DNA of 25,692 nucleotides from UBA9619 sp964630665 (lineage in GTDB: Bacteria > Pseudomonadota > Gammaproteobacteria > Arenicellales > UBA868): the NCBI GenBank assembly GCA_964630665.1, contig CAZVVN010000049.1:1-25692 (forward strand), given 5' to 3'. The position numbers and the translations under genes were made by a program. Below the pieces are notes generated by a model. The model saw nothing but the letters and a program-made list of their open reading frames with translations. It was not told where the DNA came from and did not search any database. Below, piece after piece: positions 8,756 through 16,222 of this stretch. Positions within the stretch are counted from its first letter, which is position 1; every line of letters begins with the position of its first letter.

Positions 8756-9517
8756 ATGGTCGGCATACAGCGAGTCAACAACCTGGAGGGGGACAGTCTG
8801 GCCTACATGTTCCGGAACGGGATCAGCCCCTGTGTGGTGTTCCTCGGCGGTTATCGATCTGACATGACTGGGACCAAGGCCGAGTATCTCGCCGACTGGT
8901 GCCGGCGCGAGGGTCGGTCCATGCTACGGCTGGATTATTCAGGGCATGGCTCATCTGAGGGCTGTTTCGATTCCTGTAGCATCAGCAAATGGACTCGCGA
9001 TGCCCTGGTCGTTATCGATGCGGCGACCACCGCCCCCTTGATACTGGTCGGCTCCAGCATGGGAGGCTGGATCATGCTGAAAGTCGCACTTGTCCTGGGG
9101 CAACGCGTCAAAGCGATGATCGGGATTGCTGCAGCACCGGATTTTACCCGGCGACTTTTTCGCCACGAATTGACTCCGAATCAGCGTGAAGCACTGGACC
9201 GGGATGGCCGTATTGTTCTGGAATCTGAATATGATAGTGACGGATATCCGCTGACCAGGGCGTTTATCGAGGACGGTGAAGAGAATTTGCTGCTCGACCA
9301 GTCCATAGAAGTCGACTGTCCGGTGCGGTTGCTCCACGGCATGCAGGACCAGGTAGTGCCCTGGGAAACGACCACCCGGTTGAGTCAGGCGCTTGCGGGG
9401 GGCGATGTACAGATTCGCCTGATCAAGGATGGTGATCACCGGTTGTCAGACCCCAGTCAGCTGGAGTTGCTGCGCGATACGGTCAGTGACACGCTCGGTC
9501 TGATCACAATACGATGA
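8756..9517 (+). CDS. Alpha/beta hydrolase, ABHD10-like serine hydrolase/thioesterase
   Basis: This 253-residue single-domain alpha/beta hydrolase shows GGYRSDMTGTKA (oxyanion region), LDYSGHGSSEG, the nucleophile elbow GSSMGGW with S101, acid D198 in GMQDQVVP and H228 in DGDHR. The GGYRSDMTGTKA and YSGHG patterns resemble ABHD10 and its bacterial homologues, which are acyl-protein thioesterases or carboxylesterases. The substrate here is unknown. An in-frame TGA at 8747 rules out an upstream start. The ribosome-binding site is poor. It is transcribed divergently from the liu operon and shares a 294-base intergenic region with it, but nothing proves a role in leucine degradation. Confidence 0.82.
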   Translation: MVGIQRVNNLEGDSLAYMFRNGISPCVVFLGGYRSDMTGTKAEYLADWCRREGRSMLRLDYSGHGSSEGCFDSCSISKWTRDALVVIDAATTAPLILVGSSMGGWIMLKVALVLGQRVKAMIGIAAAPDFTRRLFRHELTPNQREALDRDGRIVLESEYDSDGYPLTRAFIEDGEENLLLDQSIEVDCPVRLLHGMQDQVVPWETTTRLSQALAGGDVQIRLIKDGDHRLSDPSQLELLRDTVSDTLGLITIR

Positions 9518-9584
9518 GATACTCTGTTAGGCCTTGGCCAGAGGGATCATGGCGGGCCTTTTCGACAGGATAGGTTTCAATAAA

Positions 9585-9593
9585 GGGGGGGGG
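9585..9593 (+). repeat. Nine-G homopolymer tract at the xpt ribosome-binding site
   Basis: An uninterrupted run of nine G follows TAAA and ends two bases before the ATG at 9596. It occupies the Shine-Dalgarno position of the xanthine phosphoribosyltransferase gene. The last G with the next two bases also makes an in-frame GTG. Changes in tract length would alter Shine-Dalgarno spacing without shifting the reading frame. Confidence 0.8.
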
Positions 9594-9595
9594 TG

Positions 9596-10174
9596 ATGCA
9601 GGAACTAATCGAGAGGATCCGTCTCGAAGGGGTTCACGTCGGCGGTGGGATCGTAAAACTGGACAGTTTTCTCAATCATCAGGTCGACCCGGCGATGACC
9701 ACTAGAATGGCGGTCGAGTTTTGCAAGCGTTTTCGCCAGCACGCAGTCGAACAGGTGAGCAAAGTCGTCACTGCGGAAGTCAGCGGCATCCCCGTCGCAC
9801 TCGGTGTGGCATCCGAGTATGAGGCCGATCTGATTTATGCCCGCAAGAGTCAGTCAGCCCTCATGACGGGAACCTACTATGTGGCCGAAGCGGTCAGTAG
9901 AACACGCGGCGCGCGAACGGATCTGATGGTGGATCGTCGTTTCCTGTTACCTGCTGACCGGGTACTGATCATCGATGACTTTCTTGCCACGGGCTCGACC
10001 CTGAGCGCCCTGGTCAGGCTCGTCGCTGAAAGTAAGGCCACCCTGGCCGGTATTGGCTGTGTCATTGAAAAGCCTGCAGAAAATGGCCGCAATGTGATCG
10101 GCGACCTCGGTATTCCCGTACTGGCGTTGGCGAAGATCGAGTTTGACGGCGAGACGATGCAGGTGTCGCGATGA
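9596..10174 (+). CDS. xpt: Xanthine phosphoribosyltransferase
   Basis: This is a 192-residue type I phosphoribosyltransferase. The N-terminus (IERIRLEGVHVGGGIVKLDSFLNHQVDP) matches the Xpt family of Bacillus subtilis type rather than the Gpt type of enteric bacteria. The PRPP-binding loop is VLIIDDFLATGST at residues 123-135. It converts xanthine plus PRPP to XMP for purine salvage. I prefer the ATG at 9596; an immediately preceding in-frame GTG at 9593 would add one residue. The G-tract upstream serves as the Shine-Dalgarno region. No purine riboswitch is apparent in the short 78-base leader. The gene lies 88 bases before the ATL gene. Confidence 0.92.
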   Translation: MQELIERIRLEGVHVGGGIVKLDSFLNHQVDPAMTTRMAVEFCKRFRQHAVEQVSKVVTAEVSGIPVALGVASEYEADLIYARKSQSALMTGTYYVAEAVSRTRGARTDLMVDRRFLLPADRVLIIDDFLATGSTLSALVRLVAESKATLAGIGCVIEKPAENGRNVIGDLGIPVLALAKIEFDGETMQVSR

Positions 10175-10262
10175 GTCCCACGGGATCAGCGGCTCTGTCC
10201 CCGGCGGTTTCTTGGGGCCTGATGTCTCGAAGCTGTCGACTCAACGCAGGGGTAAGTAAATA

Positions 10263-10637
10263 ATGATCGATCAGCCATCTGGCTTGCATGAGACGATCTA
10301 TCGTGTGGTTCGCACCATTCCACCTGGGGTCGTCGCTACCTATGGACAGGTTGCAACGGTTGTCGGGTGCGGGCCACGGCTTGTTGGCTATGCGATGGCC
10401 TCATTGCCGGCAGGTTCAGACATTCCCTGGCAGCGGGTAATCAACAGCCAGGGCCGGATCAGTGTGCGCAGTGATGGTATGCCTGATTCTCGCCAGCGGC
10501 GGTTACTGGTCGGGGAAGGTATTGTGTTCGATGCCATGGGTAAGGTTGATCTTAAGCAGTTTGGCTGGGATGGCCCGGACTGGGCTCTGGTTCATGAGGC
10601 TGGCCTCAATCCTTTACCCGATACGGGGCAAGGCTGA
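10263..10637 (+). CDS. Alkyltransferase-like (ATL) DNA damage-recognition protein
   Basis: This 124-residue protein consists of the DNA-binding domain of O6-alkylguanine-DNA alkyltransferase. The base-flipping tyrosine (Y27 in ATYGQV) and the intercalating arginine (R39 in GPRLVG) are present. The catalytic PCHRV motif is replaced by PWQRV, with Trp56 in place of the acceptor cysteine. That substitution defines ATL proteins (E. coli YbaZ, fission yeast Atl1). They bind O6-alkylguanine without repairing it and direct nucleotide excision repair to the lesion. A GGGG Shine-Dalgarno-like run precedes the ATG. The last 24 bases overlap the 3' end of the convergent mak gene. Confidence 0.92.
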   Translation: MIDQPSGLHETIYRVVRTIPPGVVATYGQVATVVGCGPRLVGYAMASLPAGSDIPWQRVINSQGRISVRSDGMPDSRQRRLLVGEGIVFDAMGKVDLKQFGWDGPDWALVHEAGLNPLPDTGQG

Positions 10638-11561
10638 CCCGACACTGCTGTGGAAGGCCCGAGTTGGTTTCAAGCCTGGCTCGGGCCAGAGTTGAGCTGC
10701 GCCGCGGACGCCAGCACTGTCACCGTGGCAGTTCTGCAGGATTGGCGTGTGGAAGTCTTCGTTAAAAACATGTCGAGCGACCCGGGCCGGGCCATCGAGG
10801 TAAAGGCGGTCGATATTTGAAAGGCCGCCGCCCAGTATCACGACATCCGGGTCTAGAACGTTGATGATCACTGCGACGGCACGACCGAAACGTGTCAAGA
10901 AACTGTCCAGCGTAGTTGCTGCGACAGAATCGCCGGCGGTCGCCCGGGCAGCCACTTCAATCGCGTCCAAACCCTCTTCACCACCTCGTCTGGCGTAGTC
11001 ACCAACCAGTCCCGGGCCGGACAGAAAGGTCTCCACACAACCCTTGCGACCGCAATAGCAAGACGGCCCATCTGGTTCAAGAATGTTGTGCCCCCACTCA
11101 CCCGCGATGTGGTGCCGTCCAGACAGGAGTCGCTGACCTACGGTGATGCCACCACCGACACCAGTCCCCATGATAATGCCGAAGACACACTCGGCATCTT
11201 GACCGGCACCGTCGAGTGCTTCCGCTAGGGCGAAACAGTTGGCGTCGTTTTCCAGCCGTACTGGTCTGTCCAGAATGTACTCCAGGTCCTGCTGAATCGG
11301 TTTACCAGTCATGCAGGTTGTGTTGGAGTTTTTCAGGGTTCCACTTGATTGTGAAAGAGCGCCCGGCGTGCAGACGCCGACCGTAAAGTCACCGGAGACT
11401 GTAGACGCGAGTTCGAAGACCAGGTCTGCGATGTTTTGGATTATTGCTTCATAGCCCTGGTCGCTGGGTGTGCGGTAGCGGCGGCGAGTCAGTTCCTCAC
11501 CATGGAATCCCAGCACTACACCTTCGGTCTTGGTGCCGCCGAGGTCAATGCCGATACGCAT
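10614..11561 (-). CDS. mak: ROK-family sugar kinase, probable fructokinase
   Basis: This is a 315-residue ROK kinase. The ATP phosphate loop is DLGGTKT at residues 6-12, the catalytic Asp is D106 in LENDANCF, and MGTGVGGGI follows. The zinc motif comprises H158 plus CYCGRKGCVETF (C168, C170, C175). The stretches ETFLSGPG, VINVLDPDVVILGGGLSNIDRLY and GDSAGVRGAAQLWPE resemble E. coli Mak (fructokinase) more than NagK or NanK. It would phosphorylate a hexose, probably fructose, with ATP. E. coli Mak ends just after the LWPQE equivalent, whereas this protein continues for about 20 residues across an inverted repeat into the ATL gene. It is 60 bases downstream of folE2 and could be the last gene of the xseB operon. 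Confidence 0.88.
   Translation of the reverse strand: MRIGIDLGGTKTEGVVLGFHGEELTRRRYRTPSDQGYEAIIQNIADLVFELASTVSGDFTVGVCTPGALSQSSGTLKNSNTTCMTGKPIQQDLEYILDRPVRLENDANCFALAEALDGAGQDAECVFGIIMGTGVGGGITVGQRLLSGRHHIAGEWGHNILEPDGPSCYCGRKGCVETFLSGPGLVGDYARRGGEEGLDAIEVAARATAGDSVAATTLDSFLTRFGRAVAVIINVLDPDVVILGGGLSNIDRLYLDGPARVARHVFNEDFHTPILQNCHGDSAGVRGAAQLWPEPGLKPTRAFHSSVGSALPRIG
10656..10687. repeat. Inverted repeat at the ATL/mak 3' junction
   Basis: Eight-base arms GGCCCGAG (10656-10663) and CTCGGGCC (10680-10687) enclose a 16-base loop. The repeat sits 18 bases after the ATL stop and inside the C-terminal extension of mak. There is no strong T-run on either side, so it is at best a weak bidirectional terminator. 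Confidence 0.45.
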
Positions 11562-11621
11562 ACCAATCGAAAGGCCAGGCCCGGCTACTGGAACGATCCG
11601 GGGTCACACTATGGATGTCTT

Positions 11622-12437
11622 TTAACGCCGGTCTTCGCGGTGGATCTGAGCGTAAGCCGAGTGATTGTGAATGGATTCGAAATTCTCTGCCTCGACCGTG
11701 TAGCCGTGTATTCGATTGTCTTCATTGAGTCGACAGGCTACATCGCGCACCAGGTCCTCGACGAATTTCGGATTGTCATAGGCTTTCTCAGTAACATGTT
11801 TTTCATCTGGTCTTTTCAGCAGCCCGTAAAGCTCACAACTGGCTTCTTTCTCCACCGTATCGATCAGTTCCTCGATCCAGATAAAAGCGCTTGAGCGGAC
11901 ATTAACCGTGACGTGGGAGCGCTGGTTGTGAGCGCCATAATCTGAGATCTGCTTGGAGCACGGGCACAGGCTGGTGACCGGTACAATGATCCTGACTTCA
12001 GTCATGACTTTGCCGTGAAAGATTTCACCGGTCAGCGTCACCTGGTAGTCCAGGAGGCTTTCCACACCTGTGATCGGGGCTTTTTTCTGCAGGAAAAACG
12101 GGAAGGACATCTCGATATGGCCTCTCTCTGCATCCAGGTGCTCGGTCATTTCACTGAGCATAGCCCGGAACGACTCCACGGTCGTCTCCCGCTCATGGTT
12201 GTTCAGGATCTCGATGAAACGGGACATGTGGGTACCCTTGAAGTTATGGGGTAGTTCCACATACATGCTGAACGTGGCCACGGTGTGCTGTTCCCAGCCG
12301 CTGCGATCCTTGACGCGGATCGGATGACGAACATCCTTCACACCTACCTTGTCAATCGTGAGGTTACGCGTGTCTGGGCGGCCCTGGACATCCGCGATTT
12401 CGGATTTCAGCATAGGATCGGGTATGGGTTTGTTCAT
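11622..12437 (-). CDS. folE2: GTP cyclohydrolase I, type IB (FolE2)
   Basis: This 271-residue protein belongs to the FolE2/GCYH-IB family, unrelated in sequence to classical FolE. Family segments visible are VGVKDVRHPIRVKD, KGTHMSRFIEIL, and the metal/active-site region SLCPCSKQISDYGAHNQRSH at residues 156-174. The C-terminus NFESIHNHSAYA is also typical. It converts GTP to dihydroneopterin triphosphate, the entry point for folate and queuosine-type products. FolE2 can work with metals other than zinc and in some bacteria replaces FolE under zinc limitation. No Zur-like site is evident in the 43 bases between it and dxs, so cotranscription with dxs is the likelier mode of expression. Confidence 0.95.
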   Translation of the reverse strand: MNKPIPDPMLKSEIADVQGRPDTRNLTIDKVGVKDVRHPIRVKDRSGWEQHTVATFSMYVELPHNFKGTHMSRFIEILNNHERETTVESFRAMLSEMTEHLDAERGHIEMSFPFFLQKKAPITGVESLLDYQVTLTGEIFHGKVMTEVRIIVPVTSLCPCSKQISDYGAHNQRSHVTVNVRSSAFIWIEELIDTVEKEASCELYGLLKRPDEKHVTEKAYDNPKFVEDLVRDVACRLNEDNRIHGYTVEAENFESIHNHSAYAQIHREDRR

Positions 12438-12480
12438 GCCGGTTTACATCTACACAGCCGGGCGGGGGAGTGAACCAAGT

Positions 12481-14367
12481 TTAAGCAGATTCAAGAATCG
12501 GGGCAAGCCGTCGGGCTATTGCGTTATCAATTGACTGGCGGATACCGTCAAAGTCCAAGCCACAGGCAGCCAGCACCTCATCCGGCGTACCCTGTTCGAT
12601 ATGTTCGTCGGGCAGCCCGAGATTGACCACTGCTATCGTAGAGTCTTCCGAATTCAAGACTTCCGCAACACCGGATCCTGCACCACCCAGCACATTATTT
12701 TCCTCGACCGTCACTAGCAGGTCGTGGCTGGTAGCCATTCGAAGAATCATTTCCCGGTCCAGCGGCTTGACAAAACGCATGCTGACCAGCGTTGCATCGA
12801 GTACCTCTGCGACCTCTAGCGACGCTGTGACCACTGCTCCAAAAGCCAGGATCGCTACGCGACGCCCGCTGCGAACGAGCTGCGCCTGTCCTATGGGCAG
12901 ATCGGTCATTTTTCGAGACTCGACTGTTCCCGGACCGCCACCGCGGGGATAGCGTACCGCAGCAGGGCCCGGATGTTGGTAAGCGGTGTAAAGCATGTTC
13001 CGGCACTCAGCTTCGTTCGCTGGTGCCATGATGACCATGTTCGGCAGGCAGCGTAGAAATGTGAGGTCGTATGCGCCCTGGTGAGTGGGCCCATCCGCAC
13101 CGACGATACCAGCCCGGTCGATGGCCAGCGTGACATCCAGACCTTGGACACTGACGTCGTGGATCAACTGATCGTAGGCCCGCTGCAGGAATGTCGAATA
13201 GATCGCAACGACCGGTTTGAGCCCGTCACAGGCCGCACCGGCGGCAAATGTCATGGCATGCTGCTCGGCGATTCCCACGTCGAAATAGCGCTCGGGATAT
13301 TCCTCGGAAAAACGGACCAGGCCAGAACCTTCGCGCATTGCCGGCGTAATTCCGATCAGCTTCTCGTCCTGTTGCGCCATATCACACAGCCAGTCACCAA
13401 AGACATCGCTGTAGGCCCGTGCGCTAGATTTCTTTTCGATCTTGCCGGTAGTCGGGTCGAACGGGCCGACACCGTGGAAGACGCTGGGGTTGCCCTCGGC
13501 AGGTTCGAATCCGCGGCCTTTCTGGGTGACCACATGCAGGAAACGGGGGCCTTTCATCACTTTCAGATTACGCAGGGTCGAGACCAGGGTGGGGATATCG
13601 TGGCCATTTATCGGGCCGATGTAGTAGAAGCCAAGTTCTTCGAACAAGGTGCTTGGCATCACCATTCCCTTCATGTGCTCTTCCCAGCGTCTGGCCAGGG
13701 CCTGCATGGGGGGTAGTGTCCCCAGGACTGTTTTGCTTCCTTCACGAACTGTCGTGTAGGTACGCCCGGAAAGAATTCGAGCCAGGTAGTTGGACAGGGC
13801 ACCGACATTTTTCGAGATAGACATCTCGTTGTCGTTGAGGATGACGAGGATATCCGAATCCATGTCGCCCGCATTATTCAAAGCTTCCATGGCCTGGCCC
13901 GCTGTGAGGCCGCCGTCGCCAATAATGGCCACGACCTGCCGGTTGCTTTGTTCTAGCTTGGATGCCACGGCCATGCCCAGGGCAGCACTGATAGAGGTGC
14001 TCGAGTGGCCAGCCCCAAAAACGTCGTACTCACTCTCGACCCGTCGCAGGAACCCCGACAGGCCATCGCGCTGCCGGATAGTGTGAAGCTGGCTTTTGCG
14101 GCCGGTAATGATTTTGTGGGGATAGGCCTGGTGACCGATGTCCCAAACCAGTCGGTCGTCCGGCGTATTAAACACATAGTGCAGGGCAACGGTCAGCTCC
14201 ACTGCACCAAGCCCTGGGGCGAGATGCCCCCCGGTGCTGGAAACCGTTTCGATCAGGTACGCGCGTATTTCCTCGGCCAGGTCCGGTAGTTGGTCCTGCT
14301 TAAGCTTACGGAGATCAGGCGGGGAGTCGATCGTATCCAGGATCGAGGTTGGTTCTTGACTGCTCAT
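12481..14367 (-). CDS. dxs: 1-deoxy-D-xylulose-5-phosphate synthase
   Basis: This is a ThDP enzyme of 628 residues, the usual length. The N-terminal half has SSTGGHLAPGLGAVELTVALH, WDIGHQAYPHKI and the ThDP/Mg motif GDGGLTAGQAMEALNNAG at residues 150-167. The middle has FDVGIAEQHAMTFAAG with the catalytic Glu. The C-terminus has AVRYPRGGG and VEENNVLGGAGSGV. It condenses pyruvate and glyceraldehyde 3-phosphate, the first step of the MEP isoprenoid pathway. I chose the ATG at 14367 (MSSQEPTSIL). A GTG four codons upstream at 14379, preceded by AGGG, is a real alternative. It follows ispA by 47-59 bases depending on the start used. Confidence 0.95.
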   Translation of the reverse strand: MSSQEPTSILDTIDSPPDLRKLKQDQLPDLAEEIRAYLIETVSSTGGHLAPGLGAVELTVALHYVFNTPDDRLVWDIGHQAYPHKIITGRKSQLHTIRQRDGLSGFLRRVESEYDVFGAGHSSTSISAALGMAVASKLEQSNRQVVAIIGDGGLTAGQAMEALNNAGDMDSDILVILNDNEMSISKNVGALSNYLARILSGRTYTTVREGSKTVLGTLPPMQALARRWEEHMKGMVMPSTLFEELGFYYIGPINGHDIPTLVSTLRNLKVMKGPRFLHVVTQKGRGFEPAEGNPSVFHGVGPFDPTTGKIEKKSSARAYSDVFGDWLCDMAQQDEKLIGITPAMREGSGLVRFSEEYPERYFDVGIAEQHAMTFAAGAACDGLKPVVAIYSTFLQRAYDQLIHDVSVQGLDVTLAIDRAGIVGADGPTHQGAYDLTFLRCLPNMVIMAPANEAECRNMLYTAYQHPGPAAVRYPRGGGPGTVESRKMTDLPIGQAQLVRSGRRVAILAFGAVVTASLEVAEVLDATLVSMRFVKPLDREMILRMATSHDLLVTVEENNVLGGAGSGVAEVLNSEDSTIAVVNLGLPDEHIEQGTPDEVLAACGLDFDGIRQSIDNAIARRLAPILESA

Positions 14368-14426
14368 TGTGTTTTGCACGGGCCCTGACGGTGGTCTCCC
14401 GGGGCAATATTACTCCCCTTAGGGTA

Positions 14427-15326
14427 TCAGTGGCTCCTCTCGATGGTAAATCGTGCAAGCGCGAGGAGCAATTGGGTGTCAAAGGGTGCACCGGTCAGAA
14501 TCTGGATGGCACTGTGATGTAACCTGCCGGCGAACTGACGTGCGTCATGCTCACCGAGGATGCTCAGGTAGGTCGGTTTCTCCGCATCTCGGTCTGATCC
14601 GCTGTCCTTACCCAGAACAGGTGTATCGACGGTGTCATCCAGAACATCGTCGATGACCTGGTAGGCGAGACCGAGGTTCTGGGCAAAATGGTCAAGTGTG
14701 CTCAGGATTTCAGCCGGTGCCGAGGCGGCCAGAGCGCCAAGCGAAACGGACGCGCGGATGAGGCTTCCAGTCTTAAGCGCATGCATTCTTTCGACGGTGT
14801 CGAGTGATGCGTCGACAGTTGTCGCTTGGAGATCGATGGCCTGCCCTCCGGCCAGGCCAGCAGCGCCAGATGCCCGGGCCAACAGGGCCAGCATTTCCAG
14901 TCGCCGACTGGGTGTGACGTTGAGTTCCAGACCAGATGCCAGAATTTCGAAGGCCTGGGTCTGCAGGGCATCCCCGGCGAGTATGGCTGTTGCTTCATCA
15001 TAGGCCCTGTGGCAGGTTGGTTTCCCTCGCCGAAGGTTGTCGTCATCCATAGCGGGCAGGTCATCATGCACCAGTGAAAAAGCGTGAACCAGTTCTACCG
15101 CACAGGCCGGGACATCCAACGCCGCCTCTGAGGTGCCGAGCGACGTACCGGTGGCATAGACCAGGGCTGCGCGGAACCGTTTGCCGGCGCCAATACTGCT
15201 GTAGCGCATAGCAGAGTGCAGCTGACCCGGCTGTCCTTCGGGGAGCGGTAGACTGCGCTCCAGATAGTCGTCGACCCGCTGGCACCATGCTGGCCAGAGT
15301 TTTTCCAGAGGGCTCTTTTCAGACAC
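14427..15326 (-). CDS. ispA: (2E,6E)-farnesyl diphosphate synthase
   Basis: This is a 299-residue trans-prenyltransferase. The first aspartate-rich motif is VHDDLPAMDDD (D88, D89, D94), the second is IDDVLDDT (D226-D230), and GGQAIDL lies at residues 160-166. Length and motif type match bacterial IspA, which adds isopentenyl diphosphate to DMAPP and GPP to make farnesyl diphosphate. It starts with GTG that shares its first G with the TAG stop of xseB, indicating translational coupling. Together with dxs downstream it forms the classic xseB-ispA-dxs cluster. Confidence 0.95.
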   Translation of the reverse strand: MSEKSPLEKLWPAWCQRVDDYLERSLPLPEGQPGQLHSAMRYSSIGAGKRFRAALVYATGTSLGTSEAALDVPACAVELVHAFSLVHDDLPAMDDDNLRRGKPTCHRAYDEATAILAGDALQTQAFEILASGLELNVTPSRRLEMLALLARASGAAGLAGGQAIDLQATTVDASLDTVERMHALKTGSLIRASVSLGALAASAPAEILSTLDHFAQNLGLAYQVIDDVLDDTVDTPVLGKDSGSDRDAEKPTYLSILGEHDARQFAGRLHHSAIQILTGAPFDTQLLLALARFTIERSH

Positions 15327-15571
15327 TATCGGGCATCCGGTTCAAATGCCTCCGTGTGTAATTCATTGTCTTTTTCGATCAGGGTCTGGATCTTCTGCTG
15401 GGCCGTTTCTAAAGAGGTCTTGCAGGCGTGTACCAGTGCCATACCCCTTTCGAAATCCTTCAGTGAGGCCTCCAGGGACTGGTCGCCTTTCTCCATTCGC
15501 TCAACGATGGTTTCAAGTTCCTTCAGAGATTTCTCGAAATCGCCGATTCTCGGCTTGGTTTGCCTTGCCAT
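15326..15571 (-). CDS. xseB: Exodeoxyribonuclease VII small subunit
   Basis: The protein is 81 residues, matching E. coli XseB (about 80). The family core is visible: FEKSLKELETIVERMEKGDQSLEASLKDFERGMALVHACKTSLETAQQKI, a helical coiled-coil region. It binds the large subunit XseA to form exonuclease VII, which degrades single-stranded DNA. The frame is open to 15607, but the ATG at 15569-15571 has GAGG nine bases upstream and gives the family N-terminus. It overlaps the ispA start by one base. Confidence 0.93.
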   Translation of the reverse strand: MARQTKPRIGDFEKSLKELETIVERMEKGDQSLEASLKDFERGMALVHACKTSLETAQQKIQTLIEKDNELHTEAFEPDAR

Positions 15572-15585
15572 CTGTGTTCGCCTCA

Positions 15586-15615
15586 TTGACCTCGCCCGAG
15601 GTCCCAAATTAGACT
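15586..15615 (+). promoter_or_regulatory. Predicted rubrerythrin promoter with embedded dyads
   Basis: A -35 TTGACC (15586-15591) and a -10 TAGACT (15610-15615) are separated by 18 bases. A perfect dyad, GACCTCG-CC-CGAGGTC (15588-15603), overlaps the -35 and spacer. A second dyad, TAGAC-N7-GTCTA (15610-15626), covers the -10. The same DNA is the leader and promoter region of the divergent xseB operon. A regulator could therefore act here, but none is identified. Confidence 0.5.
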
Positions 15616-15688
15616 CGAGCGGTCTATTCTGAGATCAATTTTATCGCAGCGGGAATTTCTTCAACAGTACGATTATGGAGGTAGTGAT

Positions 15689-16108
15689 ATGGCGTTCAAA
15701 GGGAGTCAGACGGAACAGAATCTGAAGGATGCTTTCGCCGGTGAATCACAAGCCAACCGGCGATATCTTTATTTTGCAGCCAAGGCCGACGTTGAGGGGT
15801 ATAACGATGTGGCAGCCGTATTCCGTTCGACTGCAGAGGGTGAAACGGGTCATGCACACGGCCATTTGGAGTACCTGGAACAAAGCGGTGACCCGGCGAC
15901 CGGCTTGCCGATCGGTGCTACAGACCTGAACCTACAGGCGGCGATTGCGGGTGAGACCCATGAGTACACGGATATGTACCCGGGAATGTCGAAGGCGGCA
16001 CGCGACGAAGGGTTTGATGAGATTGCAGACTGGTTCGAGACGCTGGCAAAGGCCGAGCGATCCCACGCCAACAGGTTTCAAAAAGCCCTTGATAATCTGG
16101 ACGCCTAG
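15689..16108 (+). CDS. Rubrerythrin (diiron domain only)
   Basis: This 139-residue ferritin-like four-helix protein has diiron ligands spaced as in rubrerythrin: E19 in AGESQANRRY, E52 and H55 in EGETGHAHGH, E89 and E92 in GETHEYTDMY, and E123 and H126 in AERSHANRF. The usual C-terminal rubredoxin domain (two CxxC pairs) is absent and no cysteine is visible, so electrons must come from a separate donor. Rubrerythrins reduce hydrogen peroxide in the cytoplasm. A strong GGAGG Shine-Dalgarno lies upstream of the ATG. The gene is followed by a terminator and appears monocistronic. Confidence 0.93.
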   Translation: MAFKGSQTEQNLKDAFAGESQANRRYLYFAAKADVEGYNDVAAVFRSTAEGETGHAHGHLEYLEQSGDPATGLPIGATDLNLQAAIAGETHEYTDMYPGMSKAARDEGFDEIADWFETLAKAERSHANRFQKALDNLDA

Positions 16109-16133
16109 AGTGCTTGTTTGATCAGATACAGCA

Positions 16134-16159
16134 AGGGCCGGCCTAGACCGGCCCTGTTT
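16134..16159 (+). terminator. Rho-independent-type terminator after rubrerythrin
   Basis: A perfect eight-base stem AGGGCCGG / CCGGCCCT encloses the six-base loop CCTAGA and is followed by GTTTCC. It lies 25 bases after the rubrerythrin stop. The T-run is short, so efficiency may be moderate. Confidence 0.65.
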
Positions 16160-16222
16160 CCTGTAAGACCTGGGCGGCGCTTCTTCGCACCGCACGATGT
16201 CAGTTAATTTGCTTTTCCTACA

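Noticed and set aside
8951..9439. 162-codon minus-strand frame antisense to the alpha/beta hydrolase.
   Set aside because: The plus-strand frame has the full catalytic triad; the antisense frame shows no motif.
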